A stretch of 9,961 nt of DNA from Synergistaceae bacterium (GTDB taxonomy: Bacteria > Synergistota > Synergistia > Synergistales > Synergistaceae), in the NCBI GenBank assembly GCA_012513245.1, contig JAAZCN010000087.1, positions 1-9,961 of the forward strand. Reading direction: 5' to 3'. Below the pieces are notes generated by a model. It was not told the DNA's origin. It saw only the letters and a program-made list of their open reading frames with translations, and did not search any database. This document shows, one piece after another, positions 1-6,536 of this stretch; positions within the stretch are counted from its first letter, which is position 1, and every line of letters starts with the position of its first letter. Made by a program: the position numbers and the translations under genes.

Positions 1-1
1 A

Positions 2-457
2 GAAATTTCAAAAGAAAAAGAGCTGTCGGCTCTGATATCTTCAGCAACGGAAAAAATTAGAGAAATGGCTAACGGTGACGAAGTTTTTATAACGGTAACA
101 GATAGATCGGGCGCAATGTATATGCCCGGTAAAACAGGAAAACCGGATTCCTCGATACCGAGGAACGGAGGCGCAGCATGGAAGGTTTTCGCATCAGGGA
201 GAGCATATCTTACCCAAAAGATTGAGAGTGCAAAGGACCTTCCTTTCTACAGGGATGCCAGGTCACTGATGTCAGCTCCGCTTTTTGCTGAAGGAGAAAA
301 AATTGGTGTGCTGCAAATAGAATCCCACGTTGCCGATGCATTTTCGGAGGAGGATCTCCAAAAACTTGAATTGATCGCTTTTGTACTTTCACATCCTTTG
401 TATGTAAAATTGTCTGCTGAGGGTGGGGAAAAAGAGGAGGCTCAAAGCGACCGATGA
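2..457 (+). CDS. GAF-domain protein, 5' end missing
   Basis: The frame is open from the first bases of the window to the TGA at 455-457, so this is the C-terminal 151 residues of a longer protein whose start lies upstream. The visible part reads as the second half of a GAF sensory domain: the G-AAWKVFASG stretch, then SAPLFAEGEKIGVLQIES, then AFSEEDLQKLELIAFVL, which is the usual GAF ending. A charged tail of about 20 residues follows. No output domain (kinase, GGDEF, HTH) is visible after the GAF part, so any such domain would have to be upstream. GAF domains bind small molecules or act in signalling and dimerisation; the ligand here cannot be inferred. The stop overlaps the start of the PHP gene by 4 nt (ATGA), which suggests translational coupling. 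An in-frame ATG at 65 would cut into the domain and is unlikely to be the true start. Confidence 0.75.
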   Translation, partial: EISKEKELSALISSATEKIREMANGDEVFITVTDRSGAMYMPGKTGKPDSSIPRNGGAAWKVFASGRAYLTQKIESAKDLPFYRDARSLMSAPLFAEGEKIGVLQIESHVADAFSEEDLQKLELIAFVLSHPLYVKLSAEGGEKEEAQSDR

Positions 458-1281
458 TCTTGATAGATATGCATGTCCACAGCAACTATTCTGACGGGAC
501 GCTAAGCGTAGAGTCAATAGCCAAAGCTGCGAAGAAACGGCACATGGCCTTTGTGAGTCTCACTGACCACGACACAACAGAGGGCCTCGCCCCTTTCATG
601 TCTGCGTGTAAAGAATATGGGGTGGAAGGTCTTGCAGGTATAGAGCTTTCCGCTGATTCAGATTACACCCTTCATATCCTTGGATTCAGGATAGATAGAT
701 CAAATAAGGCTCTCCAGAATAGGCTTGATGAAATAAGAGACCACAGGAATGCCAGAAATCATATAATATGTAAAAAACTGCAGGACCTGGGTTTTGATAT
801 ACAAATAGAAGATGTTACGGTTCTCTCAAAAGGGCAGGTTATTGCCAGACCTCATATAGCGAGGTTGATGATGCAGAGAGGCTATGTTTCCAGCATTGGA
901 GAAGCTTTCATAAAGTATATAGGGTATGGCGGAAGCGCCCATGTGGAGAGGATAAGACTCGCCGCAGAGGAATGCATTTCTCTCATCACCGATGCAGGCG
1001 GGCTCGCAGTACTTGCACATCCGGCCCAGAGTTATCTTGAAGATGAAAAAATGGATCGGCTTCTGCGGCATCTTAAAGACAATGGCCTTTGGGGTATCGA
1101 AGCGCTTTATTCCGGACACAGCCCTGAACAGACATACAATTATCTTAAACTGGCCGATAAATTCGATCTTTATGCGACTGCAGGATCAGATTTCCATGGT
1201 TCAAACAGTCATGGTGTTGATCTTGGCGTTGCAGTCAGCGAAGATTTTCTTCCCTGGGCCAGGCTAGGGGTTAAAATATAG
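454..1281 (+). CDS. PHP-domain phosphoesterase (TrpH/YciV-like)
   Basis: This 275-residue protein is a metal-dependent phosphoesterase of the PHP superfamily, closest in layout to TrpH/YciV proteins. Characterised members of that group act as 5'-3' exoribonuclease (RNase AM) or as nucleoside 3',5'-bisphosphate phosphatase. Visible metal-ligand motifs are DMHVHSNYSDG (H7, H9, D14), LTDHDT (D38, H39), GIELS (E64), LHILGF (H74), ARPHIAR (H134), LAHPAQ (H189) and SDFHG (D246, H248). The full PHP set is therefore present and the length fits the family. There is no signal peptide, so it should be cytoplasmic. The chosen ATG overlaps the GAF gene stop; GAGGAGG at 434-440 lies 13 nt upstream, a rather long spacing. 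A later ATG at 469 would remove the N-terminal strand before HxH and is less likely. The exact substrate cannot be read from the sequence. Confidence 0.85.
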   Translation: MILIDMHVHSNYSDGTLSVESIAKAAKKRHMAFVSLTDHDTTEGLAPFMSACKEYGVEGLAGIELSADSDYTLHILGFRIDRSNKALQNRLDEIRDHRNARNHIICKKLQDLGFDIQIEDVTVLSKGQVIARPHIARLMMQRGYVSSIGEAFIKYIGYGGSAHVERIRLAAEECISLITDAGGLAVLAHPAQSYLEDEKMDRLLRHLKDNGLWGIEALYSGHSPEQTYNYLKLADKFDLYATAGSDFHGSNSHGVDLGVAVSEDFLPWARLGVKI

Positions 1282-1293
1282 AATATAAATCTC

Positions 1294-1325
1294 CATAGCT
1301 CCTGAACTCGTTCGAGTACGCTATG
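1294..1325. repeat. palindromic hairpin repeat, copy 1
   Basis: Outer arms CATAGC (1294-1299) and GCTATG (1320-1325) pair perfectly, and the inner arms ACTCG (1306-1310) and CGAGT (1313-1317) pair across TT. The outer and inner stems are separated by an asymmetric internal loop. The segment 1295-1329 is closely similar to 1510-1546. It begins 12 nt after the PHP stop codon and has no following T-run, so it is not a standard intrinsic terminator. Confidence 0.7.
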
Positions 1326-1344
1326 AGGTCAGAAAGACAGCCAG

Positions 1345-1362
1345 GCCAGGAGAGGCACTGGC
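1345..1362. repeat. stem-loop abutting 11-bp array 1
   Basis: GCCAG (1345-1349) and CTGGC (1358-1362) form a 5-bp stem around an 8-nt loop. The stem ends exactly at the outer edge of the 11-bp array at 1362-1407. The other array has a stem-loop in the equivalent place (1817-1835) with a different sequence. An overlapping GCCAG at 1340-1344 is an alternative left arm. Confidence 0.45.
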
Positions 1363-1407
1363 GGGAGTCGATTGCAAGTCTCTTGGGAATCTATTGCGAA
1401 TCAATGG
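1362..1407 (-). repeat. array of four 11-bp units, minus orientation
   Basis: Read on the minus strand, 1407 down to 1364 splits into four 11-bp units followed by CG (1363-1362). The plus-strand units are GGAGTCGATTG (1364-1374), CAAGTCTCTTG (1375-1385), GGAATCTATTG (1386-1396) and CGAATCAATGG (1397-1407). On the minus strand they fit a degenerate consensus of about CAAYNGAYTCS. The 46-nt block matches the block at 1772-1817 in inverted orientation at 36 of 46 positions. An 11-bp period rules out coding and is close to one DNA helical turn. Confidence 0.7.
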
Positions 1408-1453
1408 GTAGTTCAGAAAGAAATTAAATGTCATTTAAAATTTGTTGCCCCCG

Positions 1454-1498
1454 CATGTTCTTGATCAGGAAGACGCTGTTCTTCGAACGATGAACATG
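1454..1498. repeat. nested inverted repeat
   Basis: CATGTTC (1454-1460) pairs with GAACATG (1492-1498), and inside it GAAGA (1469-1473) pairs with TCTTC (1480-1484) around CGCTGT. AAATTT at 1438-1443 and 1501-1506 flank the structure symmetrically, so the inverted repeat may extend to 1438-1506. No T-tract follows on either strand. Confidence 0.5.
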
Positions 1499-1509
1499 TT
1501 AAATTTACT

Positions 1510-1541
1510 ATAGCGCCTGGACTCGATTTCGAGTACGTTAT
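1510..1541. repeat. palindromic hairpin repeat, copy 2
   Basis: ATAGC (1510-1514) pairs with GTTAT (1537-1541) with one G-T wobble, and ACTCGA (1521-1526) pairs with TCGAGT (1529-1534) across TT. The segment 1510-1546 aligns with 1295-1329 with four substitutions and a 2-nt insertion. The insertion adds an A and a T that pair with each other, so the inner stem is kept and lengthened by one pair. Confidence 0.7.
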
Positions 1542-1607
1542 GATGTTGGGAGACCGACTTAGGGATTAAGTTGTCTATAATAGGCAGGTCAAAACCAGAG
1601 TCACTGG

Positions 1608-1633
1608 ATCCCCGTTAAGTAGCGTCCGGGGAT
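1608..1633. repeat. inverted repeat ATCCCCG/CGGGGAT
   Basis: ATCCCCG (1608-1614) and CGGGGAT (1627-1633) form a perfect 7-bp stem with a 12-nt loop. The right arm overlaps the first copy of the GGGGATGAC repeat (1628-1645). The second copy of that repeat has no such left arm. Confidence 0.55.
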
Positions 1634-1645
1634 GACGGAGAGGGT
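1628..1645 (+). repeat. 18-bp GGGGATGAC repeat, copy 1
   Basis: The sequence GGGGATGACGGAGAGGGT matches the copy at 1738-1755 at 17 of 18 positions. Its left end forms the right arm of the stem-loop at 1608-1633. Confidence 0.6.
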
Positions 1646-1699
1646 GAAATTCTCAAGCCCTAAAACAACCGTCTCACTATCGCTTCAGAATTGCATCAC

Positions 1700-1717
1700 G
1701 CGGTATTTTTTTGCCGC
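1700..1717. repeat. hairpin with T-rich loop
   Basis: GCGGTA (1700-1705) pairs with TGCCGC (1712-1717), with one wobble pair, around six T residues. The right arm TGCCGC recurs at 1830-1835 in the stem-loop next to array 2. The T-run lies in the loop rather than after the stem, so this is not an intrinsic terminator. Confidence 0.4.
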
Positions 1718-1737
1718 AGTTTCACAATTGTCCTGTT

Positions 1738-1755
1738 GGGGATGACAGAGAGGGT
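1738..1755 (+). repeat. 18-bp GGGGATGAC repeat, copy 2
   Basis: GGGGATGACAGAGAGGGT differs at one position from the copy at 1628-1645, starting 110 bp downstream in the same orientation. It lacks the ATCCCCG left arm seen at copy 1. Confidence 0.6.
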
Positions 1756-1771
1756 CGTTTTTGAGGTTTAA

Positions 1772-1817
1772 CAATTGATTTGCAATTGATTCGCAACTGA
1801 CTCCCGACCGACTCCCG
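1772..1817 (+). repeat. array of four 11-bp units, plus orientation
   Basis: The units are CAATTGATTTG (1772-1782), CAATTGATTCG (1783-1793), CAACTGACTCC (1794-1804) and CGACCGACTCC (1805-1815), followed by CG. The block is exactly 46 nt, the same as the inverted array at 1362-1407, and has the same number of units and the same closing CG. The later units drift towards C. The two arrays enclose 364 nt. Confidence 0.75.
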
Positions 1818-1835
1818 CGGCAGAATCCTTGCCGC
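1817..1835. repeat. stem-loop abutting 11-bp array 2
   Basis: GCGGCA (1817-1822) and TGCCGC (1830-1835) form a perfect 6-bp stem with a 7-nt loop. The stem starts at the last base of the 11-bp array. A further GCGGCA at 1845-1850 could compete for the right arm. Confidence 0.5.
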
Positions 1836-1931
1836 CCTCAATAAGCGGCACGCTCTAAGCCACAGCAGTAGGGTGCGGGGAGAGCGGGAAATAAAGATAT
1901 AGTATATTTAAACGACAGAAAATTGACCTAT

Positions 1932-1937
1932 GGAGGT
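1932..1937 (+). promoter_or_regulatory. ribosome binding site of ltaE
   Basis: GGAGGT lies 8 nt before the ATG at 1946. It is a strong Shine-Dalgarno match and fixes the start of the threonine aldolase gene. Confidence 0.85.
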
Positions 1938-1945
1938 ATATCAAT

Positions 1946-2980
1946 ATGAAAATTATGGATTTTCGCAGCGACACAGTGACGAAGCCCTCGGAAGAAATGC
2001 GCAGGATCATGGCATGCGCGGAGGTAGGGGACGATATATACGGAGATGATCCATCGTCAAACGCTTTGTCAAAATATGCCGCTGAGCTGACAGGCAAAGA
2101 GGCGGCAATCTATACATGTTCAGGAACTATGGGAAACCTTCTTGCTTTTCTCTCCGCCGGACGCCACGGAGAAAGTCTCCTTGCAGGCAAGCGCTCCCAT
2201 ATCTGGAATGCCGAGGTCGGAGGTTTTTCAGCAGTTGCAGGACTTTGTCCATATCCCCTGAATGACGATGAAGGAATTCCAAAAGTCGAAGATATTGCAC
2301 CTGCAAACAGGGCGGACAACAACATCCATCACCCGGACACGACCATCCTCTGTCTGGAAAACACTCATAACTATACCGGTGGTATAGCTGTTTCCCCAAA
2401 AAGATTTGCGGAAGTTGCCAGGGAAGGGCACAGACTTGGGTTCCATGTACATCTTGACGGAGCCAGGATATTCAATGCTTCTGTTTATTACGGGGTCGAC
2501 GTTACCGAGTTTACAAAAGAGGTAGATTCGGTCCAGTTTTGCCTTTCAAAAGGTCTTGGTGCTCCGATGGGATCCATGCTCTGCGGATCACATGAATTTA
2601 TCGAAAAAGCAAAGAAAGCGAGAAAACGTGTCGGCGGCGCGCAGCGTCAGCTGGGAATTGTCGCGTCGGCAGGCCTTTTTGCGCTCGAAAACAACATTCC
2701 GAGACTTTCGGAAGACCATGCTAATGCGAAACTTTTGTGCGAGCTCTTGGTAAAAGGAGGGGTAAGTGTAGAGGAAGTTCCGAACATGACGAATATGGTA
2801 TTTTTTCCAATGCTGGAAAACTATCCTTTAGATGAATTATTTGTCAGTGCCTGTAAAGAACGCGGACTTCTTCTAAACGCACTCTCCCCGCGAAGGATCC
2901 GCCTCGTTACACATCTTGATGTCAACAGGGAAGATGTTGAAAGGACGGCTTCAATAATACTTGAGGTGATATCTCAGTGA
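1946..2980 (+). CDS. ltaE: low-specificity L-threonine aldolase
   Basis: This 344-residue PLP enzyme would cleave L-threonine and L-allo-threonine to glycine and acetaldehyde in the cytoplasm. The N-terminus DFRSDTVTKPSEEM is the family hallmark and is followed by VGDDIYGDDPS. The expected PLP-site residues are in place: H85 (RSHIW), D171 and R174 (HLDGARIFNA), the Schiff-base lysine K202 in CLSKGLGAPMGS, and an arginine near R319 in RIRLVTHLDV for the substrate carboxylate. Length matches the E. coli enzyme class. The ATG has a strong Shine-Dalgarno 8 nt upstream. The gene follows a 664-nt repeat-rich gap, so it probably begins a transcription unit. Its TGA overlaps the GTG of the next gene (GTGA), suggesting coupled translation. 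Preference between threonine isomers cannot be judged from sequence alone. Confidence 0.93.
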   Translation: MKIMDFRSDTVTKPSEEMRRIMACAEVGDDIYGDDPSSNALSKYAAELTGKEAAIYTCSGTMGNLLAFLSAGRHGESLLAGKRSHIWNAEVGGFSAVAGLCPYPLNDDEGIPKVEDIAPANRADNNIHHPDTTILCLENTHNYTGGIAVSPKRFAEVAREGHRLGFHVHLDGARIFNASVYYGVDVTEFTKEVDSVQFCLSKGLGAPMGSMLCGSHEFIEKAKKARKRVGGAQRQLGIVASAGLFALENNIPRLSEDHANAKLLCELLVKGGVSVEEVPNMTNMVFFPMLENYPLDELFVSACKERGLLLNALSPRRIRLVTHLDVNREDVERTASIILEVISQ

Positions 2981-4338
2981 CAGAATTCCTTTCCCGCGGA
3001 GAAGTAGAATCCATGTCGGCATGGATGCTCGAAGAGGCTTTTCGCGGAGGGGCATCGGGAGCAGATGTGCTTTATTCAGAGGGTGCGGGCTCGGGAATAT
3101 CTCTTAAAGACGGAGAAATAGAAGAGTGTGTGACAGGTTTTACTGCCGGCATAGGAGTAAGGACTATCATGTCTGACGGCAGGCAGGGCATATCATATGG
3201 CAACAGACTTGACAGACCTTCCATCAGTGAACTGGTAGAGTGGAGCCTTTTCAACTGCAAAAATTCTGAACCCGAGGAAGGCATAATGCTTTATGAAGGC
3301 AAACTTGTACCTGAGCCCTTGCTTGAGCTGGAAGACCCCGATATCATAGCTCTGACCCCTAAGAAGAGGATGGAATTCTGCCGGATAATGACAGAGAGCG
3401 CCATGTCTGCGGACAAGAACATATTGTCTGTGAGAAGTGCTTCCTGGCATGATGGATGGGGATCTTCCTTCTACTGTACAAGCACCGGACTTGAAGGGTG
3501 GGAGCGCGGCAGCAGCGCAAGCTGTGGCGTGACAGTAATTGCGAGTGACGGAAAAAATACCGAGATGGATGGTTGCGGTATAGAGTCAAGAAGGCTTGAC
3601 GATCTGGACATAAGGAAGATCGCCCTCAAGGCTGCGGAGAAAACAGTAATGGCCTTAGGTGGGGCACCGATAAAGACGGGCCCTTATACAATAGTGATAG
3701 AACCTGAAACTGCCGTATCGCTGGTAGATGTGATAGGCGACCTTTTTTGTGCTCCTGAAATACACAAGGGAAGGTCCATGATGGCAGATCGTCTGGGTAC
3801 CAAAGTCGCATCTTCCTGCATAACGCTTATAGATGACGGAAGGATCCCCTGGAAAGCAGGTACAGGTTCATGGGATGCAGAAGGAGTGCCAACAGGAAGG
3901 ACATTGCTCATCAAAGATGGCACTGCCCGGTCTTACCTGTATAATCTTCAGTACGCATGGAAGGATGGAGTCATCTCTACCGGAAATGCATGCAGGGGAA
4001 TGTCTTCTCTGCCGGATGTTGGTACGTCAAACCTATTGCTTGAACCAGGAAGCGAAACGCCGGCATCCCTGATTTCGAAAGTAAGATCAGGCCTTTACCT
4101 GACAGAGTTGATGGGACTACATACCATAGACCCGATCAGCGGTGATTTTTCGGTAGGAGCAAAGGGGCAGCTTATCGAGAACGGCGTGATCACGAGACCT
4201 GTGAGCGGCGTTACGATAGCGTCCAACCTGATGGACTTTTTAAATAATATTGTCGCAGTAGGTTCCGACCTTACCTTCTTCGGATCGACTGCGGCTCCGA
4301 CATTGGTGGTGGAAAATATTGTTGTTGCAGGTGAATAA
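2977..4338 (+). CDS. pmbA: TldD/PmbA family protein, PmbA (TldE)-type subunit
   Basis: This 453-residue protein matches the PmbA/TldE group in length and layout. The N-terminal half has the [21 protein letters not shown] strand region, followed by [19 protein letters not shown]. The C-terminal barrel shows [50 protein letters not shown] and a closing stretch with [15 protein letters not shown]. The HExxxH zinc motif of TldD is absent, which fits the non-catalytic partner. In E. coli, TldD and TldE form a heterodimeric metalloprotease that trims peptides such as microcin B17 and CcdA. No tldD is in this window. Translation starts at GTG 2977, overlapping the ltaE stop by 4 nt, with GAGGTGA at 2963-2969 as ribosome binding site. 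It is cytoplasmic, with no signal peptide. Confidence 0.88.
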   Translation: MTEFLSRGEVESMSAWMLEEAFRGGASGADVLYSEGAGSGISLKDGEIEECVTGFTAGIGVRTIMSDGRQGISYGNRLDRPSISELVEWSLFNCKNSEPEEGIMLYEGKLVPEPLLELEDPDIIALTPKKRMEFCRIMTESAMSADKNILSVRSASWHDGWGSSFYCTSTGLEGWERGSSASCGVTVIASDGKNTEMDGCGIESRRLDDLDIRKIALKAAEKTVMALGGAPIKTGPYTIVIEPETAVSLVDVIGDLFCAPEIHKGRSMMADRLGTKVASSCITLIDDGRIPWKAGTGSWDAEGVPTGRTLLIKDGTARSYLYNLQYAWKDGVISTGNACRGMSSLPDVGTSNLLLEPGSETPASLISKVRSGLYLTELMGLHTIDPISGDFSVGAKGQLIENGVITRPVSGVTIASNLMDFLNNIVAVGSDLTFFGSTAAPTLVVENIVVAGE

Positions 4339-5623
4339 AAAAATATTAAGGATGTTATCCTTTGCTTTACTTCTTGTAGTTATTATGGTTGCATCAGCGT
4401 CTGCAGAAACCCTTTCCCTTTGGTACGGTGATATCAAAAAAGGAGACATATCCGCCAGGACTAACTCTCTCAAAGGTAAAGACGTTGCAATTGAAGAAAC
4501 AATATCCGCACTTGGACTTGCAAGGACCGGCAATCTTCAGGGCATAGTGGTAGTCCTCGACGGCAAAAAAATGGAGTTCTGGAATAATTCGAGTGTGGTG
4601 AGGGTAGACGGTGCGATCATAAGCCTTCCTGATCCTATAGCAGTCGAAGACGGTCATTGGTGGGCTGATTCAAAAGCCATGATCATCATACTGGATCAGT
4701 TCTATGTCAAAATAGGCAAAAAACCCGGCATGACATGGACGGAATCCGGACAGGAACCTGCTCAGGCAAAAAAAGAAGAGACTAAGGAAAAACCTCAGAA
4801 AGAAACCGTGGCTGAACAGAAAAAGCCTAAAAAAGAGGTAGTGACCGAACCTGAAATACCTATGGCTGGAGAAGAGAAAAAAGAGAGTGTGACTCCGGTT
4901 CCCCTTAGGGTGACTTCCGGTGGTAAAAGCCCGATCGTAGTGCTTGACGCCGGACATGGCGGGCATGATCCGGGTGCAGTTGCCAATGGTATAAGGGAAA
5001 AGGACATAAATCTCAGAGCTGTCCTTCAGTTGGGGAAAATGCTTGAAGAAAACGGCATGGATGTACGCTATACCAGGAAAACGGATGTATATCTGAAACT
5101 TGCAGAGAGGACTGCTTTTGCAAACGACAATAAAGCAAATGTTTTTATAAGTATCCACTGCAATGCAATGCCTAAAGGAAAGCATGCCGCAGGGCTCGAA
5201 TTTTATATAATGGCCCCCCCGTCAGACAAAGACGCAATGCAGCTTGCTATCTATGAAAACAAGGAAATAAGCGGCGGGGCGGAGACGCCTCAGGATGTCC
5301 GGCGTGCAGACCAGAAAACAAGGCTGCTGCTCAAAATACTTGGCGACATGCAGCAGAATGATAAGATAAACGAGAGCACTACTCTGACAGAGGTGCTCCA
5401 CAGATCTGCAAACTCATCAGGGCTTCCGATGCGTAAGGTCAGACAGGCCCCTTTCTATGTGCTTAGAGGTGCAGGAATGCCTTCGGTGTTGATCGAAATG
5501 GGCTACCTTACAGACAGAGCAGAGGCACAAAAACTTAACACTGTAAACTACAGAGAGGTCCTTTGCAGTAGCTTCGCAAAGGGAATCGTAACCTATATCA
5601 ACGAACATCCGACGGTACAGTGA
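4331..5623 (+). CDS. secreted N-acetylmuramoyl-L-alanine amidase (Amidase_3)
   Basis: This envelope enzyme would cut the bond between N-acetylmuramic acid and the peptide stem of peptidoglycan. From the GTG at 4331 it has a classic signal peptide, MNKKILRM, then a hydrophobic stretch ending ASASA-ET. Next come a domain of about 110 residues resembling a copper amine oxidase-like N-terminal domain, a Lys/Glu/Pro-rich linker (about 143-187) and a C-terminal Amidase_3 domain (about 199-428). The zinc ligands are H209 (DAGHGG), E223 (REKD) and H276 (SIHCNA), with catalytic E389 in LIEMGYLTD, so it should be active. The long inserted segment around residues 290-365 is typical of amidases carrying a regulatory helix. 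The start is uncertain: a TTG at 4319 has a weak GGTGG site, while GTG 4331 overlaps pmbA by 8 nt. A 7-C run lies at 5214-5220. Confidence 0.88.
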   Translation: MNKKILRMLSFALLLVVIMVASASAETLSLWYGDIKKGDISARTNSLKGKDVAIEETISALGLARTGNLQGIVVVLDGKKMEFWNNSSVVRVDGAIISLPDPIAVEDGHWWADSKAMIIILDQFYVKIGKKPGMTWTESGQEPAQAKKEETKEKPQKETVAEQKKPKKEVVTEPEIPMAGEEKKESVTPVPLRVTSGGKSPIVVLDAGHGGHDPGAVANGIREKDINLRAVLQLGKMLEENGMDVRYTRKTDVYLKLAERTAFANDNKANVFISIHCNAMPKGKHAAGLEFYIMAPPSDKDAMQLAIYENKEISGGAETPQDVRRADQKTRLLLKILGDMQQNDKINESTTLTEVLHRSANSSGLPMRKVRQAPFYVLRGAGMPSVLIEMGYLTDRAEAQKLNTVNYREVLCSSFAKGIVTYINEHPTVQ

Positions 5624-5632
5624 TCGTATTAC

Positions 5633-5638
5633 AGGAGG
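5633..5638 (+). promoter_or_regulatory. ribosome binding site of the GerMN gene
   Basis: AGGAGG lies 8 nt upstream of the ATG at 5647, inside the 23-nt gap after the amidase stop, and fixes this start. Confidence 0.85.
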
Positions 5639-5646
5639 AATAAAGC

Positions 5647-6522
5647 ATGAGGGATCCTGAGGAAAGAACCCGCCATTTTATAATCAGAAATAAAAAAGAA
5701 GAGGAAAGTTTTGACGAGCCCTCAGTAAGGCGTATTTCTGCTCAAAAAAGAGATAATACCGCACATGAGAGAAATAGGGGCGTGGAAGAGGAAAGAGAGA
5801 GCCTGCGCGAGGGTTTTTTTGCAAGGTACTCAGGAAAAGGCAAGTCAGAAGATGAGAGGTCAAATAATCGTTCACGAGAGAACTTTGATGATGATTATGA
5901 AGATGATGATGAATTTGAAGAAGAAGAGGATAACAGTAAAAAAGCGCCTCTGCTTGTAAGGATATTTGCCTGGATAGCTCTTCTTGCTATATTTTTTGTG
6001 TGCGGTTACCTGGGAGCAAATTATTTCTTTAACTGGGCAGACAAAAAAGGCGGTCCAAGAGTTGGAAATGTAGTTGGCAGCGGAACCGAAGCAGCAAGAG
6101 TAAGTGTAGGCGCAAATGCTTCCAATGGGTCAGGCAACGTGAAATACAACCTTTACATACCTGATGGAACAACTTTTATTGAGAGAGAGATCGAAATCAA
6201 AAAAGGAATGGTAGAAGAAGACATAGAAAAAGTAGCATCTGTTTATATTGATGGGCTCAAAGAGACTAAAATGCTCGAAAATGATGTAAGAGTTTTGAAC
6301 GTTTTCAGGAGCGGAGATTGGCTCTATCTTGATATGACCAACGCTTTCAGCTCCTCTTTAAAGACATTGGGCAAGGACAAGGCAGCTACTGCTATCACAG
6401 GACTTGTGCGGACCATGAGAGACAACTTCCCCCCCGTTAAAAAGGTCAAGTTCTACATAGACGGGAAAGAATCGGGCGTTAAGACACCTGCGGATCTGAC
6501 AAGGCCATGGGAAATCAACTGA
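5647..6522 (+). CDS. membrane-anchored GerMN-domain protein
   Basis: This 291-residue protein has three parts. Residues 1-98 are very hydrophilic and probably disordered: first mixed charges rich in Arg/Glu, then a highly acidic run of Asp/Glu at about 79-96. Residues 102-124 form one transmembrane helix (LLVRIFAWIALLAIFFVCGYLG). The C-terminal part, about 165-285, is a GerMN domain: KYNLYIPDGTTFIEREIEI, a helical region, VRVLNVFRSGDWLYLDMTNAF, AITGLVRTMRDNFPPVKKVKFYIDGKE. The topology should be a cytoplasmic N-terminus with the GerMN domain outside. GerMN domains occur in the Bacillus germination/sporulation protein GerM and in envelope lipoproteins; the function here is unknown. Its place after a peptidoglycan amidase suggests an envelope role, which is an inference. 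A 7-T run (5814-5820) and a 7-C run (6429-6435) lie inside the gene. Confidence 0.82.
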   Translation: MRDPEERTRHFIIRNKKEEESFDEPSVRRISAQKRDNTAHERNRGVEEERESLREGFFARYSGKGKSEDERSNNRSRENFDDDYEDDDEFEEEEDNSKKAPLLVRIFAWIALLAIFFVCGYLGANYFFNWADKKGGPRVGNVVGSGTEAARVSVGANASNGSGNVKYNLYIPDGTTFIEREIEIKKGMVEEDIEKVASVYIDGLKETKMLENDVRVLNVFRSGDWLYLDMTNAFSSSLKTLGKDKAATAITGLVRTMRDNFPPVKKVKFYIDGKESGVKTPADLTRPWEIN

Positions 6523-6536
6523 CGGGATATGAAATA

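Larger units (their letters stand above)
1282..1945. other. gene-free repeat-rich intergenic region
   Basis: This 664-nt stretch holds no credible gene on either strand. It is packed with short repeats and potential stem-loops, listed separately: two copies of a palindromic hairpin repeat, two oppositely oriented arrays of four 11-bp units, two copies of an 18-bp GGGGATGAC motif and several other inverted repeats. The last 60 nt before ltaE are A+T rich and probably hold its promoter, but I see no good -35/-10 pair. A perfect TATAAT at 1576-1581 has no matching -35. No T-tract terminator follows the PHP gene. Confidence 0.85.

Noticed and set aside
1576..1581. Promoter with a perfect TATAAT
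   Set aside because: No -35 like TTGACA lies 16-18 nt upstream, and it sits inside the repeat mosaic, 365 nt before the next gene.
1362..1817. CRISPR array
   Set aside because: The units are 11 bp, directly adjacent and degenerate, with no spacers, and no cas genes are nearby.
1898..1908. TATAGT/TATATT as the -10 box of ltaE
   Set aside because: The position is reasonable, but the bases 17 nt upstream are G-rich and do not resemble a -35, so I did not list it as a promoter.
4670..5185. 171-codon open frame on the minus strand
   Set aside because: It lies wholly inside the amidase gene, with a Phe/Leu-rich composition mirroring the Lys/Glu-rich linker on the other strand, and has no recognisable domain.
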